The notes beneath the pieces are model-generated. The model ran no database searches. It was not told the DNA's origin and saw only the letters and a list, made by a program, of their open reading frames with translations. DNA of 64,000 bases from Zoogloeaceae bacterium G21618-S1 (GTDB lineage Bacteria; Pseudomonadota; Gammaproteobacteria; Burkholderiales; Rhodocyclaceae): positions 1-64,000 of the forward strand of contig JAPWHF010000006.1 of NCBI GenBank assembly GCA_027214125.1. The letters run 5' to 3'. The position numbers and the translations under genes are program-made. This document shows positions 8,395-17,522 of this stretch, piece after piece (within the stretch, counting starts at the first letter, position 1; every line of letters begins with the position of its first letter).

Positions 8395-10721
8395 GACGCA
8401 GCCCGGCGCGCGGGGCGACCGGCCAGGGCGAGTGGCGAGGCAAGAAACGCGGTGATGACCCCCATGAACAAGGTCAGCCCGAAGCTGGCGATGGCCGGCG
8501 TGCTGCTGAAGGCGAGCAGCCCGAAGCCGAGCACGGTGGTGATCGCCGCCAGCAACACGCCGAGCGCGGCCTCGCCTTGTGGCCCGCCCTCACGGGTGAA
8601 GATGCCGTAATCGGCGCCGATACCGAAGACCAGCATCAACGCCAGCCAGTGGAACAAGGTGGCCGGCAGGCCGAGATAGCCGAGCGCCGCCAGCGGCACG
8701 CCGACGGCCAGCATGCAGGGCAGCAGCGTCGCCACCGCGCCGCGCAAGCCGTGGCGGCGACTGAGCAGAATCAGTGACAGGCCGATGGCGCAGGCCAGCG
8801 CCCAGGCCATGCCGCGGCGGTATTGCGCCATCAGCTTGGAGACGGCGGCCGGCTTGTCGAGCAGCGTGACGCCGGGCAGGCCGGCGCTGGCGGCCGCGAG
8901 GGCGTCGGCGGACCAGTTGCCATGCAGCGTCACTACACTGGCCATACCCGTTTCCGCAGGGCCCAGCCAGAGGTGGCGATACGGCGTGGACAGCGGTTGC
9001 TTCAACCAGGCCTCGGGGCTCAGGTTGTGTTCGGCGTGATAGGCCGCGGTCAGTGCCTGTGATATGCGGGGGCGATAGCCGACCTCATCGAGCACCTGTG
9101 CAGCCCATTGATCGTCGCCAAACAGGGCCTCGCCGATCAGTCGGCGGTTGTCGGTCTGGCGTTGGGCTGAGGGGACGAAGCTGGAGGTCGCGGTGAAGCC
9201 GCCCGCGTGCTGCGGGTCGCGCGAGCGCAGGGCGTCGGTCAGTTGCTCTTCGCGCTGAAGGAGCTGCTCGGCGTCGCGCGCGTGCACCAGGAACAACCGG
9301 CTGCCCTGGCCGAGCTGGGTGAGCTCGCGGATCTGTGCTTCCTGTCGCGCCAGCGTGGGGTCTGGCGTGCTGAGCAGGCGCACATCGTCGTTGTGCGTCA
9401 GCCGCCAGGCGCCGGGCAGGCAAGCGGCGACGGCCAGCGGTAGTAGCCAGTGCGCACGGGACTGAAGAAAGCCTTGCCAGCTGGAAAACGCATGACGAAG
9501 CCGGTCAATTCCGGCGGTGCTGCGCGGGTCGGCCTGGTGGGCAAACAGCGGCAGCATCATGAGTGTTGCCAGATAGGCGCTGCCCAGCCCGACCATCGAA
9601 AACAGTGCGATCTGACGCAGGCCGGGGAAAGGCATGGCCAGTAGCGCGGTGTAGCCAAGCAGGCTGGTGAGCAGGCCCTGGGTGAGCGCCGGGCGCATCG
9701 CGGCCATGGCCTCGGCGGCATGCCAATCGGTGCCCGCCAGGCGGCGTTTGGCAAAGTAATGCAGGGGATAGTCCACCGCAATGCCGAGCAGGCTGGTGCC
9801 GCAGACCAGGGTGAGTAGATGAAGCTGCCCGTCGACCAGCAACACCACCGCGATGCCGGCGGCAACGCCGATGGCGATACAGGCGATGCCGAGCAGCACC
9901 GGCCGCAGCGAGCGAAAGGCGAGCAGCAAGACGGTGGTGATGCCGAGCAGGGAAATACCCCCGATCAGCGACATCTCGTGTTTGGCGGTGGTTTGCGCTG
10001 CGGCGGCATAGAGTACCAGGCCGGTTGCCTGGAGCTGTGTGGCCGGCGCTTGCGCCTGAACGGCGGCGCGGGCCTGTGCCAGTGCGGTCAGGACGGCTTC
10101 CTGCGTCGACACGGCGTGCGGACTGCCGACGGTTTCGACACTGACCAGCGCGTAGCTGTGGCCGTCGCGATGGGCCATCAGAATGCCGTCTTCGGGCGCA
10201 AAAGCACCGCCGGCAAACGGCAGGTCGGCGAGGAAGCCGGCGAGCGTGCCGAAGGGGTCGAGTGGGCGGGGCACCGGCGTGGCGGTCGGGATCGGGCTGG
10301 CGAGGGAACGGTAGAGGTCTTCTTGCAGCGCGTCACGGCCGCGCTGCTGCAAGGCCGCGCGGGTGGCGGAGGACAGGAGTCCGAATCGGTGTGGAAGATA
10401 CGTCGTGAGCAGGGTGTCGAGCGCGTCGGGCGGGACGTCCAGCGTGACATGCTGCAAGGCCGGTGAGGCGCGCAGCGTTTGTGCCAGCAGCTCGGCGCCG
10501 GCGCGCGCCTGGGCGGCATCGTCGGCGACGGCGAGCATCACAATGCGCCGTTCGTGTGCACGCGCGAGCTGCGCCATGGCCTGTTCGGCGATCGGGCTGC
10601 GCTCGGTGGCGGGCAGCATGGCGAGCAGGTCGGTCTCGACCGGCAGCTTGTCGAAGGCGGCCAGCGCGATCATGCCCGCGACTAGCGCAGCGGCAAGGAA
10701 GGTAAACAGGCGTCGTGGCAT
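8391..10721 (-). CDS. MMPL/RND-type exporter of the aryl-polyene cluster
   Basis: 776 aa inner-membrane protein with the two-half RND plan. A first membrane helix at about residues 5-22 is followed by a large periplasmic domain. A helix cluster around residues 240-395 includes GISLLGITTVLLLAF and LGIAVDYPLHYFAKRR, the conserved Asp-containing helix. A second periplasmic domain follows, then a second cluster (ALMLVFGIGADYGIFTRE, the matching Asp/Tyr motif). MMPL proteins use the proton gradient to move lipids. Here the probable cargo is the aryl-polyene acyl chain or its lipid ester. The start overlaps the LolA stop by one base. Confidence 0.88.
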   Translation of the reverse strand: MPRRLFTFLAAALVAGMIALAAFDKLPVETDLLAMLPATERSPIAEQAMAQLARAHERRIVMLAVADDAAQARAGAELLAQTLRASPALQHVTLDVPPDALDTLLTTYLPHRFGLLSSATRAALQQRGRDALQEDLYRSLASPIPTATPVPRPLDPFGTLAGFLADLPFAGGAFAPEDGILMAHRDGHSYALVSVETVGSPHAVSTQEAVLTALAQARAAVQAQAPATQLQATGLVLYAAAAQTTAKHEMSLIGGISLLGITTVLLLAFRSLRPVLLGIACIAIGVAAGIAVVLLVDGQLHLLTLVCGTSLLGIAVDYPLHYFAKRRLAGTDWHAAEAMAAMRPALTQGLLTSLLGYTALLAMPFPGLRQIALFSMVGLGSAYLATLMMLPLFAHQADPRSTAGIDRLRHAFSSWQGFLQSRAHWLLPLAVAACLPGAWRLTHNDDVRLLSTPDPTLARQEAQIRELTQLGQGSRLFLVHARDAEQLLQREEQLTDALRSRDPQHAGGFTATSSFVPSAQRQTDNRRLIGEALFGDDQWAAQVLDEVGYRPRISQALTAAYHAEHNLSPEAWLKQPLSTPYRHLWLGPAETGMASVVTLHGNWSADALAAASAGLPGVTLLDKPAAVSKLMAQYRRGMAWALACAIGLSLILLSRRHGLRGAVATLLPCMLAVGVPLAALGYLGLPATLFHWLALMLVFGIGADYGIFTREGGPQGEAALGVLLAAITTVLGFGLLAFSSTPAIASFGLTLFMGVITAFLASPLALAGRPARRAAS

Positions 10722-11341
10722 CAGTCGGGGCGGGCGAAGAGCGCGGTTTCGGCTTCGGTCAGCCAGGTGTCGCGCTGGATGGCCGTAAAACGGATTTCGG
10801 TGTGATCTCCGCCGGCTTCAAAGATGTCGACCCGCTCGACGGCGGTGTTGCCGGCGACCGTGATGCGCTCCAGGTGACGGGCGATTTCGGCACTGTGTGG
10901 CGTGAGCGTGACATGCCACCCCGCGGCGTCGCGGACCGGATCCAATACGAAGCTCGACTGCAGCGGCGCCAGGTCGGCGCTGAGCAGCGCCTGCATGATC
11001 TGCCCGGCCTGCGCCGCACCGGCCGCCTCGCGGCCAGCGCGCGTCTTGCGTTGGCCGTCCGGCCCGATCTCCACCGTGCCACGCGCGTCGATCAGGTAGG
11101 TCACGGTGTAGGGCGATGCGACCTGCCACAGCACGCCGGTGTCGCGTGCGTAGGTGAAATGGCCGGCAATGCGGAAGGGTTTGCGCATGGCGGCGAGGGT
11201 CTTGGTCTGGCTGAACTCGGCGCGCAGCACCGGGCTGTCGGCGACGCGGGCGGCGATCTCCTTGAGCAGGGCGTCGTCGGCGTGTGCGCTGGCTGACAGG
11301 AGCGCCAGCAGCCCCGCGAGAAGAAACGTGCGGCGTTTCAT
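10721..11341 (-). CDS. LolA-like periplasmic lipid carrier of the aryl-polyene cluster
   Basis: 206 aa. The signal peptide has basic MKRRTF then LLAGLLALLSASAHA, with cleavage after about residue 20. The mature protein starts DDALLKEIAARVADSPVLRAEF and has FSQTKTLAAMRKP and GVLWQVASPYTVTYL, the pattern of LolA_2/outer-membrane lipoprotein carrier proteins in pigment loci. Expected role: binding a hydrophobic acyl chain released by the MMPL exporter. The start is ATG at 11341, overlapping the thioesterase stop as ATGA; a longer open frame upstream is a shadow. Confidence 0.87.
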   Translation of the reverse strand: MKRRTFLLAGLLALLSASAHADDALLKEIAARVADSPVLRAEFSQTKTLAAMRKPFRIAGHFTYARDTGVLWQVASPYTVTYLIDARGTVEIGPDGQRKTRAGREAAGAAQAGQIMQALLSADLAPLQSSFVLDPVRDAAGWHVTLTPHSAEIARHLERITVAGNTAVERVDIFEAGGDHTEIRFTAIQRDTWLTEAETALFARPD

Positions 11342-11754
11342 TCGCAGCCGTCCAGGCGGTCGAGCAGTGCCGGGGGCGACACGAATTGCAGCTCGCCGCT
11401 GGCCATGTCGACTGCCACCTGAATGGTGTAGGCGCGGGTCAGGCGCTGGCCGGTGGCGGCGTCGCGGATGGTGTAAGCGATCTTCAGCCGGTTCTGCGCT
11501 TCGACCAGCGCCGCTTCGATTCGGATCTTCTGGCCGTAGCGGGCCGGACGCACATATTTGATATGGCATTCGACCACCGGCCAGGCGTAGCCGGAGGCGC
11601 GCATCTGCGGGTAGTCGTAGTCGATGCGACGCAGCAGGGCGGTGCGCGCCTGCTCGAAATACTGCACATAGTGGCCATGCCACACCACTTCCATGGCGTC
11701 GACATGGAAGAAGGGCACGTCGACTTCGACCTCGACTTTGGGCAGCGCGCTCAT
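11338..11754 (-). CDS. Acyl-CoA/ACP thioesterase, 4-hydroxybenzoyl-CoA thioesterase family
   Basis: 138 aa single hotdog domain. VPFFHVDAMEVVWHGHYVQY contains the Asp...HGHY catalytic signature of the 4HBT family, followed by FEQARTALL and later YVRPARYGQKIRIEA. It likely hydrolyses or proofreads an aryl- or polyenyl-thioester. The ATG at 11754 overlaps the ammonia-lyase stop as ATGA. The 353-residue open frame that contains it begins inside the lyase gene and is rejected upstream of this ATG. Confidence 0.87.
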   Translation of the reverse strand: MSALPKVEVEVDVPFFHVDAMEVVWHGHYVQYFEQARTALLRRIDYDYPQMRASGYAWPVVECHIKYVRPARYGQKIRIEAALVEAQNRLKIAYTIRDAATGQRLTRAYTIQVAVDMASGELQFVSPPALLDRLDGCE

Positions 11755-13307
11755 GCGTAGAGCGTCCAGGTTTTGGCGCGCATTGCCGCCAGGGTGGCGC
11801 GCAAGTCGGCTTCGAGCGGGCGGTCTTCGGTGACCAGCGCCGACAGTGCCGACACCTGCTGGTGGAAGGCGAGCACCGCTGCGGGTAGCGCCTCGGCGCT
11901 CAGCTCGCCGGTGCGCAGACGCAGGGCGAGTCCCTGATTGGCGGCGAGCAGCGCGGCGGCGGCGACCTGCTCGCTCAGCTCCAGCACGCGCAGGCAGTCG
12001 CGCGCGGCGATGGTGCCCATGCTGACCTTGTCCTGGTTGTGGCACTCGGTCGAGCGCGAAAACACCGAGGCCGGCATGGTCAGTTTGAGCGCTTCGGCGG
12101 TCCACGCCGAGGCGCCGATCTGCACCGCCTTGAAGCCGTGGTTGATCATCGCCCGCTCGGCGCTGGCACCGGAGAGGTTCTGTGGCAGGCCGTGATTGAA
12201 CTTGCTGTCGACCATCAATGCCACCTGCCGGTCGAGCAGGTCGGCGAGGTTGGCGACGGCGGTTTTCATGGCGTCCATCACAAAGGCGATGTGGCCGCCA
12301 TAGAAGTGGCCGCCGTGCAGCACCCAGTCGGCACCGGGGTCGATCAGCGGGTTGTCGTTGGCGCTGTTGAGCTCGTTCTCGATGTCGCGGCGCATCCACG
12401 GCAGGGCGTCGCGCAGCACGCCGATCACATGTGGCGCGCAGCGGATCGAGTAGCGGTCTTGCAGGCGCATGGCGCCGTCGTCGGTGTCTTCGGGCAGATC
12501 GGTGAAGATCCAGTTGGCCGCTTCGGCCTGGCCGGCGTGCGGTTTGGCGGCGAACAGGCGGGGGTCGAAGTGACCGCGATTGCCCTGCATGGCCATCGAG
12601 GCCAGCGCGGTGATGCGGGTGGTGAGCCGGCTGAGGTAGTCGGCGCGCGACCAGGCCTGGCAGGCCAGCGCGGTCATCACCGAGGTGCCGTTCATGATCG
12701 CCAGCCCTTCCTTGGGCTTGAGCTTGAGCGGGGCGATGTCGAGTTCGGCCAGCACCTCGGCGGTCGGGCGCACCGCGCCGCGATAGCGCAGCTCGCGTTC
12801 GCCGACCAGCGCTGCCGCCACGTAGGACAGCGGCGTGAGATCGCCACTGGCGCCGACCGAGCCTTCTTCCGGGATGAGCGGCAGGGCGTCGTGGACCAGC
12901 AGGTGTTCGATCTGTTCGAGCAGCGCGACGCGCACGCCGGAGTAGCCCTGCGCCAGCGAGTTGAGGCGGGTGACCAGCACCGCGCGGGTGGCGGCGTCGT
13001 CCAGATGGCGGCCGAGGCCGCAGCCGTGGTAGCGGGTGAGGTGCAGCGGCAGTTCTTGCACCAGATCGGATGGCACGGTGACGGTGCAGGACTCGCCATA
13101 GCCGGTGTTCACGCCATAGACCGTGCCGTTGTTGGCGAGCAGGCGCTCCAGATACGCGCCGCCGCGGGCGATGCGCTCGCGGAAATCCGGATCGTCGGAT
13201 AGACGGGCCGGACGGCGGCCGTCGGCGGCGTCGACCACGTCTTCGATGCTCAGGTGGCGGTTGCCGATGATGACCGTGTCGGTCGCTCTGCTAACAGTGT
13301 CTTTCAT
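11751..13307 (-). CDS. Aromatic amino acid ammonia-lyase (HAL/TAL/PAL family)
   Basis: 518 aa, the usual length for bacterial HAL/TAL. The electrophilic MIO cofactor forms from Ala-Ser-Gly at 153-155 (EEGSVGASGDLTPLSYVAA). Tyr64 lies in GTVYGVNTGYG. The ring-selectivity pair is Tyr93-His94 in LTRYHGCG. A His here is typical of histidine- or tyrosine-using members, not the Phe-Leu of plant PAL. Elimination of ammonia from tyrosine would give 4-coumarate, a plausible aryl starter for the adjacent acyl-activating enzyme; histidine as substrate cannot be excluded. The ATG at 13307 overlaps the previous stop as ATGA. The in-frame extension to 14558 lies inside the glycosyltransferase gene. Confidence 0.88.
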   Translation of the reverse strand: MKDTVSRATDTVIIGNRHLSIEDVVDAADGRRPARLSDDPDFRERIARGGAYLERLLANNGTVYGVNTGYGESCTVTVPSDLVQELPLHLTRYHGCGLGRHLDDAATRAVLVTRLNSLAQGYSGVRVALLEQIEHLLVHDALPLIPEEGSVGASGDLTPLSYVAAALVGERELRYRGAVRPTAEVLAELDIAPLKLKPKEGLAIMNGTSVMTALACQAWSRADYLSRLTTRITALASMAMQGNRGHFDPRLFAAKPHAGQAEAANWIFTDLPEDTDDGAMRLQDRYSIRCAPHVIGVLRDALPWMRRDIENELNSANDNPLIDPGADWVLHGGHFYGGHIAFVMDAMKTAVANLADLLDRQVALMVDSKFNHGLPQNLSGASAERAMINHGFKAVQIGASAWTAEALKLTMPASVFSRSTECHNQDKVSMGTIAARDCLRVLELSEQVAAAALLAANQGLALRLRTGELSAEALPAAVLAFHQQVSALSALVTEDRPLEADLRATLAAMRAKTWTLYA

Positions 13308-14998
13308 GGTTTTGAAGGAAGGGGTATCGCCCGTTCCTCCCAGAAGTCGAAGAAGTTGAACCACTGCAGCGGCGCCTGGCCGCAGTAGTGTTCGAGCCGT
13401 TGGGCGTAGCCGGCCATGTGGTGTTGCAGGGCGGCGTTGCGTGTTTTGCGCGGCAGATCGATGCGCTCGGCGAAGGGCTCGAAGTGCAGGCTGTACCGGC
13501 TGCCGGTGTCGAGGCAGAAAAACAGATACACCGGGCATTCGAGCAGGTGCGCCAGCACAAAGGGGCCTTGCGCAAACGGCGCCGGCCGGCCGAGGAAGGG
13601 CAGACGCTGGGTGCGGCCGTTTTCGGCCACGGGCGTGCGATCGCCAACGATGAACAAGAGCTCGCCGCGGTCGATCTTGTCTTTGAAGAGGATCGCCGTG
13701 TCGGGCCCGAAGTCGGTGACCTGGATGAGATTGAAGGCGAAGTCCGGATTGGCCTCGGCCATCATTTTGTTGAAGCGCACCGCGTGTTCGGTGAACACCA
13801 CCGCGTTGATGGTGGTGAAGCGTGCCGCGACGCCGAGGGCGCGGGCCATTTCGAGATTGCCCAGGTGTGAGCCGATGATCAGCGCGCCGCGGCCGCTGGC
13901 GATGAGCGCGTCGAAGTCGGCCTGACCATGAAAGCTCAGTGGCTGCGACGGCGCGGCGCCGCTCCAGGCGGCGAGCTTGTCCAGCCCGGCGCGGGCAAAG
14001 GCCAGCATGTGGCAGTAGGTATCGCGCAGATCGGGCGGTCGAGGCAGTGTGGCGCTGGGGCCGAAGTGGCGATATACCCGGTCGAGGTATTGCTGCGAGG
14101 CCAGTCGCGCCGTGCGACCGGTGAGCAAAAAGTAGCCGACGATGGGGTAGAGCATCAGACCGGCCACGTGGCGGCCGAGCAGGCGATAGGTGGTGAGCAC
14201 CGTGCTCAGGCCGAGGCTGCTGCCGCGCTCCGCGAGGCGCGACCAGTGCGTCGCGTCGCTGCCGGTGCGCATGCGTCGCCACAGCAAGGCCGGTGCGCGC
14301 CACAGCATGCCGGCGACCAGTTTGGTGTGCGTGACAGAGATGCGCAGGTTGTCGGAGAGCATCGCAAAGTGCGAGATGCCGTCTTGCGGGTAGGTCACGC
14401 GGGTGGGCACGTTGATGATCGGCAGGCCGAGCCAGGCCAGGCGCACCAGAATCTCGATGTCGAAGGCCATGCGCCGCGCAATGTGCGGACCGAGGACGCG
14501 CATGGTGGCGGCCAGCGGGTAGAGCCGGAAGCCGCACATCGAGTCGGGCACATCGCATGACAGGGTTTCGATGCGCACCCAGAAGTGGGTGATAGAGCGG
14601 CCGTACAAGCGCGACTTGGGCACGCTGTCGTCGTAGATCGGCCGGCCGCAGACCACCGCCTCGGGCTGGGTGGCGCCGAGTTCGAGAAAGCGCGGCACGT
14701 CGGCCAGGTTGTGCTGGCCGTCGGCGTCGACTTGCAGTGCGTGGGTCCGACCGTCGGCGTGGGCTTGTTCGAAGCCGGCGATCACCGCCGCGCCTTTGCC
14801 GCCATTGACCGGCAGGGTGATGAGCCGCGCCAGCGGGCAGTCGGCCACCGTTTGTGCCAGGGTCTCGCGGGTGGGGGCGTCGCTGCCATCGTCGATCAGG
14901 TAGATCGGCAGATCGTGGCTGGCCAGCGCTGACACGACACGGCCAATGGTGTGCGGGTGGTTGTAGACCGGCACCAGAAAACAGGGGCGGAAGTTCAT
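13304..14998 (-). CDS. Fused glycosyltransferase family 2 / lysophospholipid acyltransferase
   Basis: 564 aa two-domain protein. Residues 1 to about 240 form a GT-A fold: LVPVYNHPHTIGRVV, LIDDGSDAPT and LQVDADGQHN (the DxD nucleotide-sugar/metal site). From about 270 to the end is an LpxL/HtrB-like acyltransferase: IIGSHLGNLEMAR (His...Glu pair) and VGDRTPVAENGRT with RLPFLGRPAPFAQG. Membrane-associated regions occur between the domains (VAGLMLYPIVGYFLL). This fusion is a recognised part of aryl-polyene loci and would attach a sugar and/or the polyene chain to the lipid carrier. ATGA overlaps occur on both sides. Confidence 0.87.
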   Translation of the reverse strand: MNFRPCFLVPVYNHPHTIGRVVSALASHDLPIYLIDDGSDAPTRETLAQTVADCPLARLITLPVNGGKGAAVIAGFEQAHADGRTHALQVDADGQHNLADVPRFLELGATQPEAVVCGRPIYDDSVPKSRLYGRSITHFWVRIETLSCDVPDSMCGFRLYPLAATMRVLGPHIARRMAFDIEILVRLAWLGLPIINVPTRVTYPQDGISHFAMLSDNLRISVTHTKLVAGMLWRAPALLWRRMRTGSDATHWSRLAERGSSLGLSTVLTTYRLLGRHVAGLMLYPIVGYFLLTGRTARLASQQYLDRVYRHFGPSATLPRPPDLRDTYCHMLAFARAGLDKLAAWSGAAPSQPLSFHGQADFDALIASGRGALIIGSHLGNLEMARALGVAARFTTINAVVFTEHAVRFNKMMAEANPDFAFNLIQVTDFGPDTAILFKDKIDRGELLFIVGDRTPVAENGRTQRLPFLGRPAPFAQGPFVLAHLLECPVYLFFCLDTGSRYSLHFEPFAERIDLPRKTRNAALQHHMAGYAQRLEHYCGQAPLQWFNFFDFWEERAIPLPSKP

Positions 14999-15336
14999 GG
15001 CTGAAATACCGCCCTGCCGCTGGATTTTGACCGGCCGTCGGCGGTGTAGGCGAAGCGCAGGGTGTTTTTCTCGGGCGACCAGTCTAGGGTCAGCTCCAGC
15101 GTGTCGCCGGGCAGCACGCGGTCATTGAACTTGAGTGCGTCCAGGCGCTGGCAAGTGCCGGCGGGCGCGAAGAATTGCATGGCGAAGCGGATCGCCCAAT
15201 CGACCTGAGCGACGCCGGGCAGGATCGGCGTGCCCGGAAAGTGGCCGGCAAAGTGGATCAGACCGGCGTCGGCAATGATGGACAGGCGAACGAGAGTGTC
15301 GCTGCGTTCGAGGACTTGAGTGTTGGGCAAGCTCAT
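14995..15336 (-). CDS. 3-hydroxyacyl-ACP dehydratase, ApeI-like (FabZ-type hotdog)
   Basis: 113 aa. LIHFAGHFPGTPILPGVAQVDWAIRF matches the FabZ/FabA-like hotdog motif with catalytic His in GHFPG and an acidic partner in QVDWA. It introduces the conjugated double bonds together with the second dehydratase at 6198-6632. The start overlaps the acyl-activating enzyme stop (ATGA). Confidence 0.88.
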   Translation of the reverse strand: MSLPNTQVLERSDTLVRLSIIADAGLIHFAGHFPGTPILPGVAQVDWAIRFAMQFFAPAGTCQRLDALKFNDRVLPGDTLELTLDWSPEKNTLRFAYTADGRSKSSGRAVFQP

Positions 15337-16691
15337 GGTGCGGCGGCCTCGTCGAAGAGGCTTCGCAAGGCGTCGAGCGGGAGTTTGCCGCGCTCGTTGT
15401 AGGGCAGGCAGGCGGGGAAGCGCCAGCGGCGCGGCAAGCTGACGCGCTCGAAATGCTCAAGCAGGTGGGCGCGCAGGGCGTCGATGGTGGCGCGGCGGCC
15501 GAGCGTGTCGAGTTGGCGTCGCCCTTCGGGCGTAAGTTCGGCGATGGCGCCGAGTTGCTCGCGATGGCCAGGCAGCGCGATGATCGCGCAGGCGGCGATC
15601 CATGCGTGCGCGGCGAGTTGCTTTTCCATCGCCGGCAAGGAAACGCGCTTGCCCTCGAGCTTGATGATGCGGTCGGCGCGCCCGCGCAGGTGGAACCGGC
15701 CGTCGGCCAGCATTTCGGCCAGATCGCCGGTTGCCATGGGGGTGTCTTCATCGGCAAACGGGGAGCGCACTTGCAGGGCTTGCGCCGCGTCGACTGCCAC
15801 GCCGACGCCGGGCAACGGTTGCCAGGGTAATTCGGCCTGCGGCCACTGGCGACGCCAGGCGATGCCGCCGGTTTCGGTGCTGCCATACACTTCGATCGGC
15901 GCCTGACCCATGGCGGCGCCGAGTTCGGCCGCTGTCACAGCTTGCAGCGGGGCGCCGGATGAGAACATGGCAACGGTGTGGGGCGCCAACTCGGCGGGGT
16001 CGAGCAACTCGCCGAGGCGCGACAGATGGGCCGGGCTGGAGATGACTGTGCCGCGGCCATGGGCGCGCAGGCGGTTGAGCAGCGCGTGCGGGGTGGCGGC
16101 GACGGCGGTGTCGAACGGCCGGCCGGCGCTCAGCGGTCCCAGCAGCCGGAATAGCAGCCCGTAGATATGGAAATGCGGCACGGTGGCGAACACCGGGTCG
16201 GCGCCGAGCAGCGCGCCCCACTGCGCCTCGTGCGCAAGCACTTCGGCGTCGAGTTGAATGAGGCGTTTGGCGATGGGTTTGGGTGCGCCGCTACTGCCCG
16301 AGGTGGTGAGTTCGATGGCCGCGTCGGGTGACAGCGGCGCGCCGGGCGTCCAGCCGTCGATGCCGGGCGGGCGGTGGATGCCTGCGGTGTCGAGGACGCC
16401 GTCACAGGTGTCGGCGCACTGCGCCATCGAAGCGCGCTGGAAGTTGGCAGGAATCACTACCTGCTTGCCGGCATGCAGCACGCCGAGAAGCCCGGTCAGA
16501 AAGTCGGCCGCATCCGGTGCGTCGAGCGCGATCCGGCGCCCTGGTTGCGCGGCCAGGGCGTGGGCGACGGCACTCACGCGCGACCAGAATTCGCCCCAGC
16601 GCAGTACCGTGCCGTCGTCGCGCAGGGCGACCCGCGCGTGGCCCGGACGGTCGCTTGGCGCCAGCTTGGCCAGCGATCTGGCGCCGGTCAT
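15333..16691 (-). CDS. AMP-dependent acyl-activating enzyme (ApeH-like)
   Basis: 452 aa ANL-superfamily enzyme. The phosphate loop is ELTTSGSSGAPKPI, motif A5 is PIEVYGSTETGGIAW, A7/A8 is TGDLAEML and GRADRIIKLEGKRVSL, and the C-terminal lysine is in NERGKLPLD. It should adenylate an aromatic acid (4-hydroxybenzoate in studied aryl-polyene systems; possibly 4-coumarate here, given the ammonia-lyase) and load it onto a carrier protein. The ATG at 16691 overlaps the membrane-protein stop as ATGA. The frame open to 17006 is a shadow of that gene. Confidence 0.88.
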   Translation of the reverse strand: MTGARSLAKLAPSDRPGHARVALRDDGTVLRWGEFWSRVSAVAHALAAQPGRRIALDAPDAADFLTGLLGVLHAGKQVVIPANFQRASMAQCADTCDGVLDTAGIHRPPGIDGWTPGAPLSPDAAIELTTSGSSGAPKPIAKRLIQLDAEVLAHEAQWGALLGADPVFATVPHFHIYGLLFRLLGPLSAGRPFDTAVAATPHALLNRLRAHGRGTVISSPAHLSRLGELLDPAELAPHTVAMFSSGAPLQAVTAAELGAAMGQAPIEVYGSTETGGIAWRRQWPQAELPWQPLPGVGVAVDAAQALQVRSPFADEDTPMATGDLAEMLADGRFHLRGRADRIIKLEGKRVSLPAMEKQLAAHAWIAACAIIALPGHREQLGAIAELTPEGRRQLDTLGRRATIDALRAHLLEHFERVSLPRRWRFPACLPYNERGKLPLDALRSLFDEAAAP

Positions 16692-17251
16692 TGCGATGCT
16701 CCGACATGCAGACGCCGGTACAGCCATTCGCCGACAAAGAGCAAGCCCATGAGGGCGTAGGCGACACCACCGTTGTACCAGGCCCAGGTTTCGCGGCTGG
16801 CGAGCACGGCGGTGTAGGCGGCGATGGCTGCATTCACGATGAAAAATCCGCACCACAGCTGGGTGACCTTGCGGGTGTAGGCCACACCCTCGGGCGGCAG
16901 GTCGGGGCGTTGCAGTCGGGCGATGCGCTCGATGACCGTTGGTGGATTGATGAGTGAATGGGCGAAGAGCGCGAGCATGGCCAGATTGACGAGAACGGGG
17001 TAGCACCGGAGAACGGTTTCGCTGTTGCTGACGGCGACCAGTGCGGCGAGGATGAGCAGTGCTCCGACCAGCAGCCAGCGCTGCGCGCCGCGTGCGGCCA
17101 CGGCGCTCTTGCCGCTGGTGATCAGACGCAAACCGGCCAGCACCAGCAAGAGGGGAATCACTTGCCGGGGTTCGAAGTGGCCTAGCGCCAGATAGATGGC
17201 GATGGGCGTGGCTGCGAACAGCAGCGTGCGAACGACCGGCAACAGGCGCAA
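16688..17251 (-). CDS. Multi-span membrane protein of aryl-polyene clusters (COG4648-like)
   Basis: About 187 aa with four to six predicted membrane helices, for example ATPIAIYLALGHF, IPLLLVLAGLRLI, WLLVGALLILAALVAV, LVNLAMLALFAHSLI and FFIVNAAIAAYTAVL. IARLQRPDLPPEGVAYTRKVTQLWCGFF is a conserved loop-helix segment of the COG4648 family found beside ApeH-type enzymes. No ATG is available near the N-terminus. A TTG at 17251, immediately after the carrier-protein stop, fits the coupled layout. The function is unknown; it may anchor acyl-chain enzymes at the inner membrane. Confidence 0.75.
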   Translation of the reverse strand: MRLLPVVRTLLFAATPIAIYLALGHFEPRQVIPLLLVLAGLRLITSGKSAVAARGAQRWLLVGALLILAALVAVSNSETVLRCYPVLVNLAMLALFAHSLINPPTVIERIARLQRPDLPPEGVAYTRKVTQLWCGFFIVNAAIAAYTAVLASRETWAWYNGGVAYALMGLLFVGEWLYRRLHVGASQ

Positions 17252-17252
17252 A

Positions 17253-17522
17253 TCAGCTGTCCAGGAGGGCCCGCACGGCGCGCACGACGTCAGCCACCGT
17301 ACGTACGGCCTTGAAGTCATCGGCCTTGATGCGCTTGCCGGTCAGGGTTTGCAGTTTCACGGCCAGGTCGACGGCGTCGATGCTGTCCAGGTCGAGATCT
17401 TCATAGAGATTGGCCTCCAGGGTGATCTGCGCTTCGGGGGTTTCGAAGGATTCGACGAGGATTTTTTTGAGCTCGCCGAAAATTGCCTCATTGCTCATTG
17501 CCATGATGTTGTCCATTGTCAT
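17253..17522 (-). CDS. Acyl carrier protein (second of pair)
   Basis: 89 aa from the first ATG. The phosphopantetheine serine is Ser47 in YEDLDLDSIDAVDLAVKL. The short acidic helical protein is typical of type II carrier proteins. Other in-frame Met codons at residues 3, 7 and 9 are possible starts; the first overlaps the stop of the upstream carrier gene (ATGA). Aryl-polyene systems use two carriers, thought to divide starter loading and chain growth. Confidence 0.88.
   Translation of the reverse strand: MTMDNIMAMSNEAIFGELKKILVESFETPEAQITLEANLYEDLDLDSIDAVDLAVKLQTLTGKRIKADDFKAVRTVADVVRAVRALLDS

Noticed and set aside
12039-13202. 387-codon plus-strand frame opposite the ammonia-lyase gene
   Set aside because: No motif, composition typical of codon-position shadowing, and no separate promoter or ribosome-binding site.
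13308-14558. In-frame N-terminal extension of the ammonia-lyase to 935 codons
   Set aside because: The extension lies wholly inside the glycosyltransferase-acyltransferase gene and is Arg/Pro-rich; the ATG at 13307 gives the normal enzyme length.
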